This document shows, in pieces, positions 1 through 12,432 of a stretch of DNA of 64,000 bases; the stretch's first letter is position 1, and each line of letters begins with the position of its first letter. The notes beneath the pieces are model-generated. The model made no database searches, was not told the origin of the DNA, and saw nothing but the letters and a program-made list of their open reading frames with translations. A program made the translations under genes and the position numbers. The stretch spans positions 712,105 through 776,104 of the forward strand of contig SCFE01000035.1 in NCBI GenBank assembly GCA_004352715.1. The letters are read 5' to 3'. The DNA is from Hofstenia miamia (Eukaryota > Xenacoelomorpha > Acoela).

Positions 1-1140
1 CTCTTTTTAAATTCTACTCTCTTGAGCCTTGTTTATTCCTTTTCCAATAACATCTACTTTGTTTTAGCTCTACATTGAAGAGATTCTTTACAAAATTCAT
101 TTAAAATCTTTCTTAGGTAAAAGTTTGTTATTAGTGAACTTGGTGTATTGACAGCAAAGTTTACAAATGAGAATACTTTGCTTCATTTATCTGAGGAAGT
201 TCTTATATTATATCAAAATGAGACTAAAATTGGTTGCTTTTTGTGAGCATTTTGAAGGAAGAATTCATAATAGGTTTTTTAATTTTCAATCATATGAACA
301 TTTTTGGAAGGCCAAGAAATTTCAAATTTTCAAGATTTTGTTGAAAAACTGTCCTAAAATTTAATAAATCAGTTATTTAGCTGTCTATTTCAAAAACCTT
401 TGTGATTAGGCAAAGAGAAGATTGAATTTTTTATCAGTATATAAAATTCACGGCATCGATAATGCATGTCTAATTCGTGCATTTTAGCTCACTATTTTTC
501 ATGTAAACATATAAAACGTCATTTTCTGAACACCTCACAACAAATTAACTTTTTAAATTTCTAGATCTTATTGGCACACTGTGGATATTTGATTCTAATG
601 TACACGTAGTTTTGGTTATTGTATTAATATTTCCAAAACAATTTTTGCTTTATTTTAAATTTTGTATCATTTTATAGAATGATCATGAAATTTACCAAAT
701 ACTACTAACATTTAAAATGTCTATGTTGTTCACTTAAAAGTCTTTTCTCCAAAATGTTTTATTTTTTTTAGGTTTTTTGATAAATCATAATTTATTTTAG
801 AAACTAATGCTCAGAGAAAGGACTGATATGTTTTCCTAAGTCATTGTTACCACATTTCTAACATCAACCTTCAAGAATATTAGAAATTTTGAAAATACTC
901 GGAAATTGGCACATCTATGAGTAAATTTACTACGCCGTTCTGGTGAAAACGTGTGACAAAACATTGTTCCTAGTCTGAAATACGTGAAACTCTTAACTAT
1001 CAAATAATTTTCAAATTCTCCCCATACCTAAAGTTCAAACGATGAAATGGGCAAATCTTAAGCTATTTTATGCTCTGTAGACACACCACCAAACTCCACT
1101 GAGGCCGTGCACAAAAATCCGAGATCGCGGTGCCATAGGC
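1..1140. other. AT-rich intergenic sequence, nothing recognised
   Basis: No reading frame, repeat or RNA gene could be supported. The only ORF above 60 codons (167-364, +) has low-complexity Phe/Lys/Ile composition typical of chance frames in AT-rich DNA. Confidence 0.6.
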
Positions 1141-2020
1141 CAGTGGCGCAACCAGCCATAAATTTCGGGTGGGGCATATTTAGTGTTGATTATAATTAAA
1201 TTTTCCTTCATTAATTTGTTTTAACTTAGGTATACTAAATTTCTTTGCGCAGGTTCTAAGTGCCACTTTAAGTCATTATCACCAGGTTGCAGTCTTAGTC
1301 GTAAACATTGTCTAAGGTTTCCATCATTTTCCGTCGGCTCTTCAATAAATAACAGTGATCCCCCATCTCTGTGACCCCTTAAGGCTAAACCTTGTTTACC
1401 ACAATGTAAAATAGTTTCGATTATAGGAATGAGCCTTCGTCGGTTTTCTTCTACTTGTTTTTTCCAACATCAACTGTTTGGCCCTCTACATCTATGATAA
1501 AATCTTCAGCTATCGCAATACAATTCTTATGGTATCTTGTATTTGAATGCCTTGAGCAGTGACTTTTGAGACCTTTATATTTTTTCAATAGCCGATTTAC
1601 AAAAATTCCAGGATTTTCATGTTTACCTTTTCCGACTTATACATTTTCAGTCACAAATAGAACACAATACCGGCAGAATGCACCTTGTCTACAGTGACTC
1701 CATGCCAACCACGGACTGAAATCGTTCAGGTATGAGTGCTTAAAACGGCGACTACTTTTGCCTTGAATCACTACTGGAAAAATATACGGGTGCCAACAGT
1801 TCGTGAGGACATTGTATTTCTCTTCCTGTGAAGTGATCCTTTCACAAAAAAGACCAATGTCCCATTGCAACAGTTCAGTAGGAACAACACTCAACGATGA
1901 TAATGTGGATAGTTCAGGCTCGGTAGTACATGAAGATGTGCAAGGTGTAGGTTGAATGGCAACAGTTGATAGTGATGGCTCTAGATTGGTAATTTCTTCA
2001 TCAGAATCTTTACCTTCCAT
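1141..2020 (-). pseudogene. hAT-type transposase fragment with TTF/ZMYM-like zinc-finger region
   Basis: Read on the minus strand from 2020, an acidic Ser/Thr-rich leader is followed by a TTF-type zinc-finger signature: FSPWLAWSHC, then GAFCRYCVLF. This arrangement is characteristic of hAT transposases of the ZMYM1-like group, and the motifs are read directly. The frame continues past one TAA stop (near 1635) through a Cys/His stretch containing CSRHSNTRYHKNC. After a one-base frameshift near 1455 it continues into RRLIPIIETILHCGKQGLAL and RGHRDGG, a block normally found just before the catalytic core in this group. The core is absent. The plus strand at 1141 starts CAGTGGCG, a typical hAT terminal inverted repeat start, so the element probably ends there. 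I did not find the opposite end. This is an internally deleted, inactive copy. Confidence 0.8.
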
Positions 2021-4952
2021 TTTTCTTGTCTTTGTAAAAAACGAATCAATTGACGATTGTTTTCACATGCTTGATGATATTCTATAAAAAATATAGGAGT
2101 TTAAAAATAGTATAATTACTGTCATCAATAAAATCAAACCTATTACAGTCGAATAGCATTTATAGATATTTTCATATTAAAGTTAACGGTGGTTGTTACT
2201 CAAATATATAATTAGTATCAGCTTAAACATTTCAAAAATAGAAATTAATATTTATTTTTGGTCAACCGGTATGTTTGAGGGTTACTTTATTAATCAATAC
2301 CAATTCATTTGGAGTAAAAAATAGATAGATAAAATTTCTAGATACAACATTGAAAAACATCATCTCATTACTAAAATTGATTATATATTGAATCAAAAAA
2401 TTTCGGGAGGGGCAAATGCACCTTAGGTGTAGGCACCCAGACACCAGCAAATTCACGCAATTGCGTGGTTTAATGGTTCCCAAAAGTAGAGAAGAGAATT
2501 TGCTATTTTGCGGTGTTCTCAGAGATTTTAGATGCCCCGTATTAGTTTGTGAATAAGCCATTGAAGTTGGTAAAAATTAACTTGGATGTATTTAGGTTAA
2601 ACTATCATCAAAAATTAATATTTCATTTTTCATAATCAATAAAATGTTTGCATTTTGAAATTTTAAATGATTGTAAGGGCACCGATAGAATTAGGATGAA
2701 ATTTTCAGCACATGTCCATCTTTGGTTTGCATACTCCTCGGCTACACCACTGATATCATAATAACTGTTAATGCTAAAAAAGTGATAGAAAAATGTTCCT
2801 ACGGATTTCTCCAAATTCTGCTAGCTTGTCTATACGATTGGAAAGTAGCTCCCTATTTTACAATGTATACAGTTTATTCAAAAGCTGTAATATATATCTC
2901 CATCGTTATGTGTATGTTACATTAATCCATGGCAACTCAATTACGGTTCTCGATTAATCTTCAGATTTTTTGAATTTGTTAAAAATTTCAAAACTCTAAC
3001 AAACAAAAACAATACTCCTTGACGAAGAAAATAATTAATAAATTTATTGTTCTGCCAAATTTAAAAAATAGTGTATCACTGCCGAACGTTATTAATGAAC
3101 ATAATTGAAGAAGACATTTATGGAAATGACAAGAGTTGATTGTAAAAAAATAACAGAAGAATAAAACTTAATAAACTGTAGAAAGCATACATCAATTATT
3201 TTATAAAAAATTTATTTAGGTTTTTAAAATTTATAATTTTTTTTAAGCAAATTTTTAAAATATCTCTAAATAATACAAATACTCAGCTAAACTCTGTATT
3301 TTAGGACTTAAAGGTTCAAGACTTCTAATTAATTGAATGTAATTGTTGTGTGTAAAATTTACATTTAGAAGATAATATGCTATAATTAAATGTTTAGTTT
3401 GTAGTAATTCTATTCTCTAAGATTTCAAGTTTTTAGATTTTTGATATGGTAGTTTGCTGGCTTTGTATGTAGATAGCGAAGAAATTGCTGGATCTTATGA
3501 AAATTGAAGAATCATTCTCAATATTGCTAAAAATGTATCGGGGTTTAATGATATTATCGTTTTCCCAGACAAAAATGAAACACTTCAAGTCAAATAATGC
3601 AGAATTAAATTGGTAGCATTACAGCAAATTCACACTCAATCTCAGCAATCTATACTTAAGGATTGCTAATAAAAATATTTTAACAACTAACCTAGAAACT
3701 ACGAAACATTAATATATTAATATAATAATATTTTAGAATCCACAAAAGACTGTTGTGAAATTATTATCAAATTTGATTAATTACTTGTCGTGTTGTTTAT
3801 GCTAATTAATGCCAGTTAGTAGAATATTATTATAAAAATTTAGTATGACGCAGCGATATTATGTCATAGTCAAAACTAATCGAATTGGTTGTTTTTTTTA
3901 ATTTTGAATAATATTAAATCTGTTCCTGCTATTAACATTTAGTGCCTTCATTAGATTATCAAACTGATTTGATTTTTTTCTCAATTGTACTTGTCAATAG
4001 AAAGTTTTTCCAATTTAGAATTTTCATGAAAATGAGGAATACAAACAATTTGAAATAATTATACACTCGAGACTTATGGTACAAATATGAAATGATTGTA
4101 TCCCCCTTTTGAGATGAGATTTCCGTAGCCTTCCTCATTGAAAATCTATAGCAATAATTATTTTGCCCGTTGTAATGCATGTAAATCACACTCTCATACA
4201 ACATTGTGACTTATCCGTGGGAGGCGTTTTGGTATTCACCACAAGGCCGGCAGTATGACATGGAAACAATATCAACAAACAGGTTCTCATCTTAAAAACT
4301 ATCAAAGGAGTTAGAGATATTTTTATCAACTTTCTTATTCATAATGTGTTAAAATTTTAATAAAAAAAGAGCTTCCAGATTGTTCTGCAAGAATAATGCA
4401 ATGAACCTTTAATCATATTCTATGCACAGCAATGAAGTCTGTTCTGTGCAAATTTGTGAACTCCTCGCAAGCCCAGCGTCAATTGCAATAGGCCAATGAT
4501 AATTGAGAAGAGCAGTAAATGGATGTATATTTGCTTTATATACACATGTACATGAAATAGCAATTGGAAAGCAAGATAATGCTCCACAGTATGTCAGGAT
4601 ATTGGCTGGTGATGAATCATGACACATGCGCTTTTGTGAGAATAAAAACCTCCACACAAGTGCAATGATATGATCTGATTGATCATGTTTACAATGTGGC
4701 GTGCATCATGGATTGTACAAAAGCGAAATTATTGTGCGGTCATGGTAGACTATCAGTTGGCAATGCATTAGACAGTTTCTGAGCAATGGAATGAGGGGTC
4801 TTACCATGTCCACAGAAATCTACCAATTTCAATCAAAGTCTTATGGGTCATCATCAAAATGAGATTGAAAACAAATGATAGACAAAAATATAAAAGGGGC
4901 ACATGTCACACTTTAGCGATTTTGAGTAAATTGAATTTTAAGTTTTGAAAGT
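2021..4952. other. AT-rich sequence, nothing recognised
   Basis: Only short chance frames are present. The stretch 2400-2480 is slightly richer in GC and carries TTTCGGGAGGGGC, close to the sequence just inside the hAT end at 1166 and in the same orientation. It may be a scrap of the same family. Confidence 0.5.
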
Positions 4953-5952
4953 NNNNNNNNNNNNNNNNNNNNNNNNNNNNNNNNNNNNNNNNNNNNNNNN
5001 NNNNNNNNNNNNNNNNNNNNNNNNNNNNNNNNNNNNNNNNNNNNNNNNNNNNNNNNNNNNNNNNNNNNNNNNNNNNNNNNNNNNNNNNNNNNNNNNNNNN
5101 NNNNNNNNNNNNNNNNNNNNNNNNNNNNNNNNNNNNNNNNNNNNNNNNNNNNNNNNNNNNNNNNNNNNNNNNNNNNNNNNNNNNNNNNNNNNNNNNNNNN
5201 NNNNNNNNNNNNNNNNNNNNNNNNNNNNNNNNNNNNNNNNNNNNNNNNNNNNNNNNNNNNNNNNNNNNNNNNNNNNNNNNNNNNNNNNNNNNNNNNNNNN
5301 NNNNNNNNNNNNNNNNNNNNNNNNNNNNNNNNNNNNNNNNNNNNNNNNNNNNNNNNNNNNNNNNNNNNNNNNNNNNNNNNNNNNNNNNNNNNNNNNNNNN
5401 NNNNNNNNNNNNNNNNNNNNNNNNNNNNNNNNNNNNNNNNNNNNNNNNNNNNNNNNNNNNNNNNNNNNNNNNNNNNNNNNNNNNNNNNNNNNNNNNNNNN
5501 NNNNNNNNNNNNNNNNNNNNNNNNNNNNNNNNNNNNNNNNNNNNNNNNNNNNNNNNNNNNNNNNNNNNNNNNNNNNNNNNNNNNNNNNNNNNNNNNNNNN
5601 NNNNNNNNNNNNNNNNNNNNNNNNNNNNNNNNNNNNNNNNNNNNNNNNNNNNNNNNNNNNNNNNNNNNNNNNNNNNNNNNNNNNNNNNNNNNNNNNNNNN
5701 NNNNNNNNNNNNNNNNNNNNNNNNNNNNNNNNNNNNNNNNNNNNNNNNNNNNNNNNNNNNNNNNNNNNNNNNNNNNNNNNNNNNNNNNNNNNNNNNNNNN
5801 NNNNNNNNNNNNNNNNNNNNNNNNNNNNNNNNNNNNNNNNNNNNNNNNNNNNNNNNNNNNNNNNNNNNNNNNNNNNNNNNNNNNNNNNNNNNNNNNNNNN
5901 NNNNNNNNNNNNNNNNNNNNNNNNNNNNNNNNNNNNNNNNNNNNNNNNNNNN
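4953..5952. other. Assembly gap, 1000 N
   Basis: Exactly 1000 N, the conventional size for a gap of unknown length. Confidence 0.95.
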
Positions 5953-8679
5953 ATACATCAAATAATTAAGAAAGTAAGCTTTAAAAGACATATAGCAATA
6001 AATAATGGCTACACAAAACTATTTGAATCTGAAAATCGAATTGACTTCATGCTTGCGGCCTAAGAAAAAATATGCTGAAATGATTTTTTGAATTTTTTAT
6101 CCAAAGAATAATTTAAAGAATATTTCAAAAATGTAAGAGAACAAAAATCAATACCTAAAATTTTGCAGTAATTTGAAATCATTCGGAATTCCATAGATAT
6201 ATAGCTTATTCAAATGATTTGAAATTGCTAAAAGGGCGAAATACAGTCTGTTAAGCAACCGAACCTTCTATTCGAAGCAAAAAAAACCATTCACTGAAAA
6301 TACTTATTTCCCCTATCTCCCAGGATTAGTAAAAAATCAGAACGCTCGAAACAGAAATTAAGTTAATACCAAATATTATTAAGATTAATGCGTTTAGAAG
6401 TGCTATTAATTACCAAATGCTAAATATATATATATATATATATATTAAATTTAAACGTTGTTTTTTATTGCTAGTTTTAAGTGTAATAAACTAGTAGTAT
6501 TAATTACTGTGTAAATTAATATCACTACATTTTAGTATTTTGCAAGTGTGGAAAATAGAAGTAAATTTGTCTTTATCATCTAAAGTCTGCTTTCTTGCTA
6601 ATTAAGATTAATTCCAACAATTTAGCAGTGTTAAAAATAGCTACTTGTAGCTTCAATGAAAGATCACTGTTTTTGTATAAAATCTATGCGTAAAAAAGTA
6701 ACATAGGGAAACCGACTACAGGAAAAGCAACATATTTTATCAATTTTTTCAAGATTAAATTTAAGATTAATGTGCACGTTCATTTTGCAAAACTATTCTT
6801 ATAGAACCCTTTTATTTTTAATAAGTATTTAATAGTAATTGCTAAATTTTATGGCATCTGTAAATTTGCCATTCAAAAATAGAATAACTAGATTGAATTT
6901 TCTGATTTATAAAAATCTGTTGTTTCTGATTTGGCACACTTGGTTTTTTGTCTTACAACGCTTGGTGTCTTGCTGCTACGTGATTTATTTAATAAGCATT
7001 TTCATTTCTTTATTATAAATTCAATTAGAGAAAGCTTCATTTTCGTTCTTTTATGAGATCATATAATGCGATTAGTGGAAAGATCTGTTATAGTAAAATT
7101 TCATAAGTTAGTTTTGCATTCAATGATAATAAATTGATCTCAATGAGCGAATGAAATTTTAATACATCGAATCTCATTGCTTATTTTCAAATATGTGTCA
7201 CGTTCTCAATAATTAATTCAGGTAATTGGCCTTATTCAAAATAGTCCGGCTTAATAAAAATATAAAATTCAATTGAAATGATAATAACAACCCAGTGATT
7301 TCTATAAGCGTTATAGAATATTGATCCACCATTAACAACTAATATTAAAGTAAGTAACAATTCATGCAGGGTTAGAGTGAATATTTTCACAAATCCAAGC
7401 AGTGATTCATGCTTGAGACAATAATTTACTCATTGGAATTCAGTTGAAATAATTAATAAAATTATGTGTTTATCAACAATATATTTTAATTAAATACACC
7501 TTGAAAGGCAAAATAAATTCTCACATTCAGGTACTAATTTCTGGTTGGGATAGCAATATATGTATTTTAGTCAAACGATTTTATCTGAAATAATTGAAAA
7601 AAGTTTTCTATAATTAACGAATTTAAAAGAAATATAATATTGTGAATATTCGTGGACAATTCAGGCGATGATTCATTTTTTGCGTCAATAGGTTAGTTAT
7701 TTTCAAATTCAATCAATAGAATTTAATCGACAAAATGCACAAATTTTTTGCTATCAAAGATTATTTTTAAACATATAATAATGGGATATGCTAAGGGAAT
7801 TAAATAATTTCGTTGATAGATTCAATTTACAATTCTTGCGATTTTGAAATTTTAAGAAATACCTAACTGAAACAAATTATGTATTCAATTTTAGAGCAAT
7901 ATCTCGAAGAAATTAAGAATATCTTAAATGCAAAATGCGATTCAGAGAATTCTTGAAGTGAAGAAATGTACAGTAACTGTATCACTAAGAAATGGTTCAA
8001 AACAATGGCATTTTAAAGAAAAATTTCATTGTTTATATCTCCAAGCAAATGTATTTTTATTAATTATTATTTAGAAATAATGATTATTTATATTTTAGAA
8101 CATTTGTTTGAAAATTTTCAGAAAATTATATTAGAAATTAACAAGCAAAAAATTTACATTTGCATAGGTATCTATTCAATTATTTAGAAGATTGGAAAAA
8201 AAATTTGTCTTTAATTTAAACAATTGGAGAATACAGAGCACACTATTTTGCAAATATTGATTCTAAGATGACGAGTTTACTAAATCTCAATAATAGGGCG
8301 TGTTTTGTTCGAAAGAGCATTCTGTAATCTTGTCAAAACTCAAGCTGGTGTTTAATAGTAAACACTAGGATATTAACACAAAATCTCATAATTATTCTTT
8401 AATGTAATGATATTTGTTTTTCAGAAATATCCGTCATTGACCATGTGCACATAGAGAAAGTTAACAGTTGTAAGAACTTTATACATGGAATAAGAAGCAT
8501 AACTTTGATAATTTGTCTTACATTTGATTTCACGAAATTCCTAGCCTCGCAATCTAACTGCAAACTACATGAAAATTTAAAACGTGTCCCACGAACGCCT
8601 TTAGAAAGTAAAGCAATAGCAAAATTTATCAACAAAATTATATGAGCACAACAAGAAAGGAAGGTGATGGGAATGTATA
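5953..8679. other. AT-rich sequence with one TA microsatellite
   Basis: No gene or mobile element is recognised. An uninterrupted (AT)n tract lies at 6424-6445. Confidence 0.5.
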
Positions 8680-8830
8680 GAATTGTTCAATGTGCTCACC
8701 ATTTTCACAAATAACCAGTTGTAGTCGCTCGAAAAAAGATTGTAAACAATTTTGGATTTTATCCTGGGTTATTTGGTTATGGTTTATTCGGTTTTGCAAT
8801 TGTTCTAATTATTGTACAGGACAATTGCTC
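8680..8830 (-). pseudogene. C-terminal tail of a mariner-superfamily transposase
   Basis: The minus strand encodes an open stretch with LEQLQNRI, then SFFERLQLVICENGEHIEQF. It lines up by eye with the C-terminal end of the intact-looking transposase at 44476-45475 (EQLKSLIQHEI, SFQRRLRLCIQEDGRHL). Spacing and the pattern arginine-leucine, then glutamate/aspartate-glycine-histidine, are kept. Identity is only moderate, so this is a related but different and older family. A TAA stop immediately precedes the block and no catalytic residues remain. Confidence 0.65.
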
Positions 8831-8944
8831 GAATCTAAGTCTTTAAGATGTTTGAGCCATCTTTCAGTCATAAAGTACAGCAGAGTTACAGTTGATGAAA
8901 ATCCACGCATACAATACAGTTTAACAAGACATATTAAGAAATGA

Positions 8945-8998
8945 ATAAATGAGCCATCTTGCGATTTCAATGTTTTATAGCCACTCTTAATGCATGGA
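8945..8998. repeat. Dispersed repeat motif, copy 1
   Basis: Contains GCCATCTTGCGATTTCA followed by TTTTATAGCC and a run to TGCATGG. A diverged copy in the same orientation is at 19055-19105. The position just outside the transposase tail at 8680-8830 suggests an inner or terminal part of the same element. Confidence 0.55.
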
Positions 8999-9020
8999 AA
9001 ATCATAATTTTGCAATAAAT

Positions 9021-9880
9021 ATTGGAAAAAAATTACGGCTTATCATTGACTTGCTTAGGCAGGGCATTTTTAGGCTAATCTCTAATATGTAATGTGTATG
9101 TAGTCATATGCTGTTATAAAATATATTTCGACTGAAAATTTGTATCAAATATATATTGGAAAAAATTAATGGATTATCATTGCCTTGCTTAAGTAGTGTA
9201 CTTTTAGGTTTATCTCTAATATATGTGTAGTCATATCCATTTTCGTTTTTCGGTGTTTTAAAATTATATTTTGCTTGAAAATTGGTATCAAAAATGTATT
9301 GGAAAGAATTGATGGTTTATTATTGCCTTGCTTAGGCAGTTTACTTTTATGCTTTTCTCTAATATGTATGTACTCATATTTATTTTCGTTTTTCGGTGTT
9401 TTAAAATTATATTTTGCTTGAAAATTTGCATCAAAATGTATTGGAAAGAATTGATAGTATATTATTGCCTTGCTTAGGCAGTTTACTTTTATGCTTTTCT
9501 CTAATAATTATCTAGTCATTTCTATTTTCGATTTTCAGTGTTTTAAAAAATTATTTTTACTCAAAATTTTTATCTAATAAATACATGTATTGCAAGGAAT
9601 TGATGGCTTATCATTGATTTAATGATTAAGGCAGTGTAATTTTAGGCTTTTCTCTAATATGTATGTAGTATTATTTATTTTCGTTTTTCAATGTTTTAAA
9701 AAATTATTTTGATTGAAAATTTGTATGAAATATATATCGGAAGAAATTTATGGCTTATTATTGCCTTGCTCAGGCAGTGTATTTTTAGGCTTATCCCTAG
9801 TATGTATGTAATCATATCTATTTTCGTTTTTCAGTGTTCTATAAAATTATTTCGACTGAAAATTTGAATCAAATATCGAC
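9021..9880. repeat. Tandem array, six diverged ~140-bp units
   Basis: Units begin near ATTGGAAAGAATTGATGG-like sequence at about 9021, 9155, 9298, 9440, 9589 and 9736, giving periods of 134-149 bp. Each unit carries TTGCCTTGCTTAGGCAG, then CTCTAATATGTATGTAGTCA, then TTTTCGTTTTTC(A/G)GTGTT. Units differ by substitutions and small indels, so the array is old. No open frame runs through it. Confidence 0.9.
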
Positions 9881-10052
9881 TACTGTGGGAAATACGATTG
9901 TGTGCTGCAAATCCCATCCTATGTGAGACTAGAAGACTTAACATTTAGTAAGAGAGGGCTTGGTTTATTATACAAATATTGTAAATTATTGCAAATATTT
10001 ATCTGTATTTATTCAAAATATTTCCATCAATCTCATTTAAATTGCATATTTA

Positions 10053-10097
<45 letters not shown>

Positions 10098-11358
10098 AGC
10101 TATTAAAATATATATCGCAGCTAAACAATTTATAAAAAGACGTGTTTCTAACAAAACATTCTCACTGCAAGACTTAGTCTGAGAGAAAGTTCGCAATTTG
10201 AGAGAAAAATATTGATAAAGTATAAAAATTAGAAGCAATGCCACATGGAGCTATTTATTATCTAGAGAGTGATAAGATATCTTTATGCCAAAACTGTAAA
10301 AATTGACTTCGCAGTGGCCTTCCAAATTTAGACTACCTCAATATTAAAATTGCTTTACAGGCAGATATGTTATGAAAAAATTTGGAAATTTCCTGTGAAC
10401 AGTATCATTTGTTGTTAATAATAACAGCACACAGTTTTGTTGTTAGCAGCCAATTAAAAAAATAGTTTTTTTCAATTACATCTTTCAAACTAGATGCGTG
10501 CGTAAATGACAGTTTTGGACACAATTCGTGCACGTTTCACTTACATGCATTTAATTTTGAATGCCATTTTTAAAACTGATACAAACTGCTGAAACCAGTG
10601 AAATTACCTTCTTTCACTGTTTCTGCTGTTATATATTGAGTCTGGTACACCATTTTGCTTCAACTTAAATTTAATCACAGAGCACTTATGAGTATGTCTA
10701 GAAACATCACACATAGCATAAATGTGCACACATTATGCTATTACAATTAGCAACATCAGCTGCTAACAATTAATGTCTTGTACCATCATTTGTTATTTCA
10801 CTTCATTTGAATAACAGAAGATATCATGTAATATTGACAAGTTTTGATCGATTATATTTTGATATCAACCAACAGTACAAGCAGAGATGAGTTTGTAATA
10901 ATGATGTAAAAGATTTTGAACCTGGTTAACAATAGTATCGAAATAATTGTAGAATCTCGCCAACCTTCATACTAGTAATTCTGAACTAATTTAGGAGCTG
11001 CTATAACAATTGTTTCCTCCTTAGGTAGTACGGTAGGTGACAGACTCCAGTATCTGTCTCTCTTCTTTCTGTTCTATTGCTTTAGCCGTTATACAATTAC
11101 TATATCATCAACTATTACTGATGCGAAACTAACGACTGTTGTTTTAGATCCAAGACACAAGACAGAGTGTACAAAGTACAGGGTACGCTACCCGACCTGC
11201 AACAAAGCACAAAAGAGGAATTGAAGAACTACGCTATAACGAGTATTTCCATACGAAGCCGACACATCGATAGAGACACCAACCACAATTCAGATGACTC
11301 AGTGTAATGGAAGTGTGTGTGGAAGGACAATAGTGATAATGCTTGATACCTTATTAAT
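9881..11358. other. AT-rich sequence with a TA microsatellite
   Basis: An imperfect (TA)n tract spans 10055-10096. The stretch 11160-11340 is noticeably less AT-rich and resembles diverged coding or repeat sequence, but no frame could be assigned. A single N at 11373 marks a contig join just downstream. Confidence 0.5.
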
Positions 11359-11373
11359 TTAGTGTATTGATTN

Positions 11374-11778
11374 ACCATGGACCATCTCGACCGCCTGTTT
11401 GATCATTTCATTTGCTTCCTGCATCTCCCATTCCGTCTTCTCAAATTTTTCATTCTTCGTTAGTTTTAACACGACCTCTTTTTCCGTTGTAACCAGTTTC
11501 TTGTGTCTCAAGAACATCGGATTCCTCAACTTATTTGAGATCGTACACATACTTCTTAACTCATTGAGTTTACAATTAAATTCTTCATAGAACTTTTCGT
11601 ATAACTTCAAGCCTTTAATTGCTATCATTAATGTCATCATAGCATCTACTCTGCTCGTATGCGATAATTCTGGACGCACTGTTGTCTCTGGGTAGAAAAA
11701 CTCGTAAGTCGATCTTAGAGATTTCGAAATCGAGGCTTCATCATAAAATTCTTTAAAAATTTTATCTTTAGATTTCAT
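11374..11778 (-). CDS. Fragment of an ORF of unknown family (part A)
   Basis: A minus-strand frame of 135 codons starts at an ATG at 11776-11778 and runs into the single-N join at 11373, so the C-terminus is missing or displaced. The product is charged, with balanced Lys/Glu content. Residues 12-17 read FYDEAS, and later stretches include FFYPETTVRPELSHTS and EKTEWEMQEANEMIKQAVEM, which looks alpha-helical. Codon use is less AT-biased than the surroundings, arguing for real coding ancestry. I do not recognise the family. FYDEAS also ends the neighbouring fragment at 11904, so A and B are either two pieces of one gene or two paralogous copies brought together by contig joining. Confidence 0.4.
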
Positions 11779-11903
11779 TCAGTTTGCATATTTATAAATC
11801 ATGTCAAGCTAAAGGGTAAATGCAGTAGTAGTGGCTTGGCACATATCAGGAGCAATTTGAGGGTACTTGATCCAAGCCATAAGCCTGCATTTACATTAGG
11901 TGN

Positions 11904-12432
11904 GAGGCTTCATCGTAAAACGCACTGATATTATTTCTAATTTCCTCTCGCGTTATCTGCTCTGGATCGTTTTTTCCCAGACGTATCATCGTTATAATCT
12001 CTACTCTTCGCATCACATCATAAAAACGGTATTCAGAACTCCATAGTTCTCCCCAGACTATGTCATTAATTCCAAAAAAGAGAATTACTGTTTTCGTGTT
12101 CCTTTTTTCAATTTCTTTTCGAACTTTTACAATTTGTTTGTGTATAGGCTCACCTTCACTATATAGATCATATGGGGTTACAGCGTCTTCGATAAACCAT
12201 TTCTATAATCTCTATAGGTCTATTCTCACCTTCTTTGCGCATAACTTCTGACTTTTTAATAATTTTCATATAGGCGCACTGAGGATAATCTCGCACGTAC
12301 TTTTTCATCTCATTTGTGATGATTTTGTTGACTTGTTTTTCTGCTATTTTCTGTATCGTCTCTATCGTGTTTACACTTTCTCTCCGTATCAGACTTCTGG
12401 TTGTCATCCATGGCTGTTGCTTTAGTGCTTTT
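11904..12432 (-). pseudogene. Fragment of an ORF of unknown family (part B), frameshifted
   Basis: Read on the minus strand from the 1000-N gap at 12433, the frame gives a basic/acidic mixed protein (EKQVNKIITNEMKKYVRD, then YPQCAYMKIIKKSEV). Near 12190 the frame must shift by one to continue as PYDLYSEGEPIHKQIVKV and KTVILFFGINDIVWGELW, ending FYDEAS at the single N at 11903. The hydrophobic strand followed by GINDI loosely recalls the fourth-block motif of SGNH hydrolases, but no other block is visible and I do not claim that family. A virus-like, mobile-element or host gene are all possible. Confidence 0.35.

Noticed and set aside
4906-6063. Long frames across the 1000-N gap
   Set aside because: They are open only because N codons contain no stops.
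9021-9880. CRISPR-like array
   Set aside because: Units are ~140 bp tandem repeats without constant short repeats and unique spacers, and the DNA is animal.
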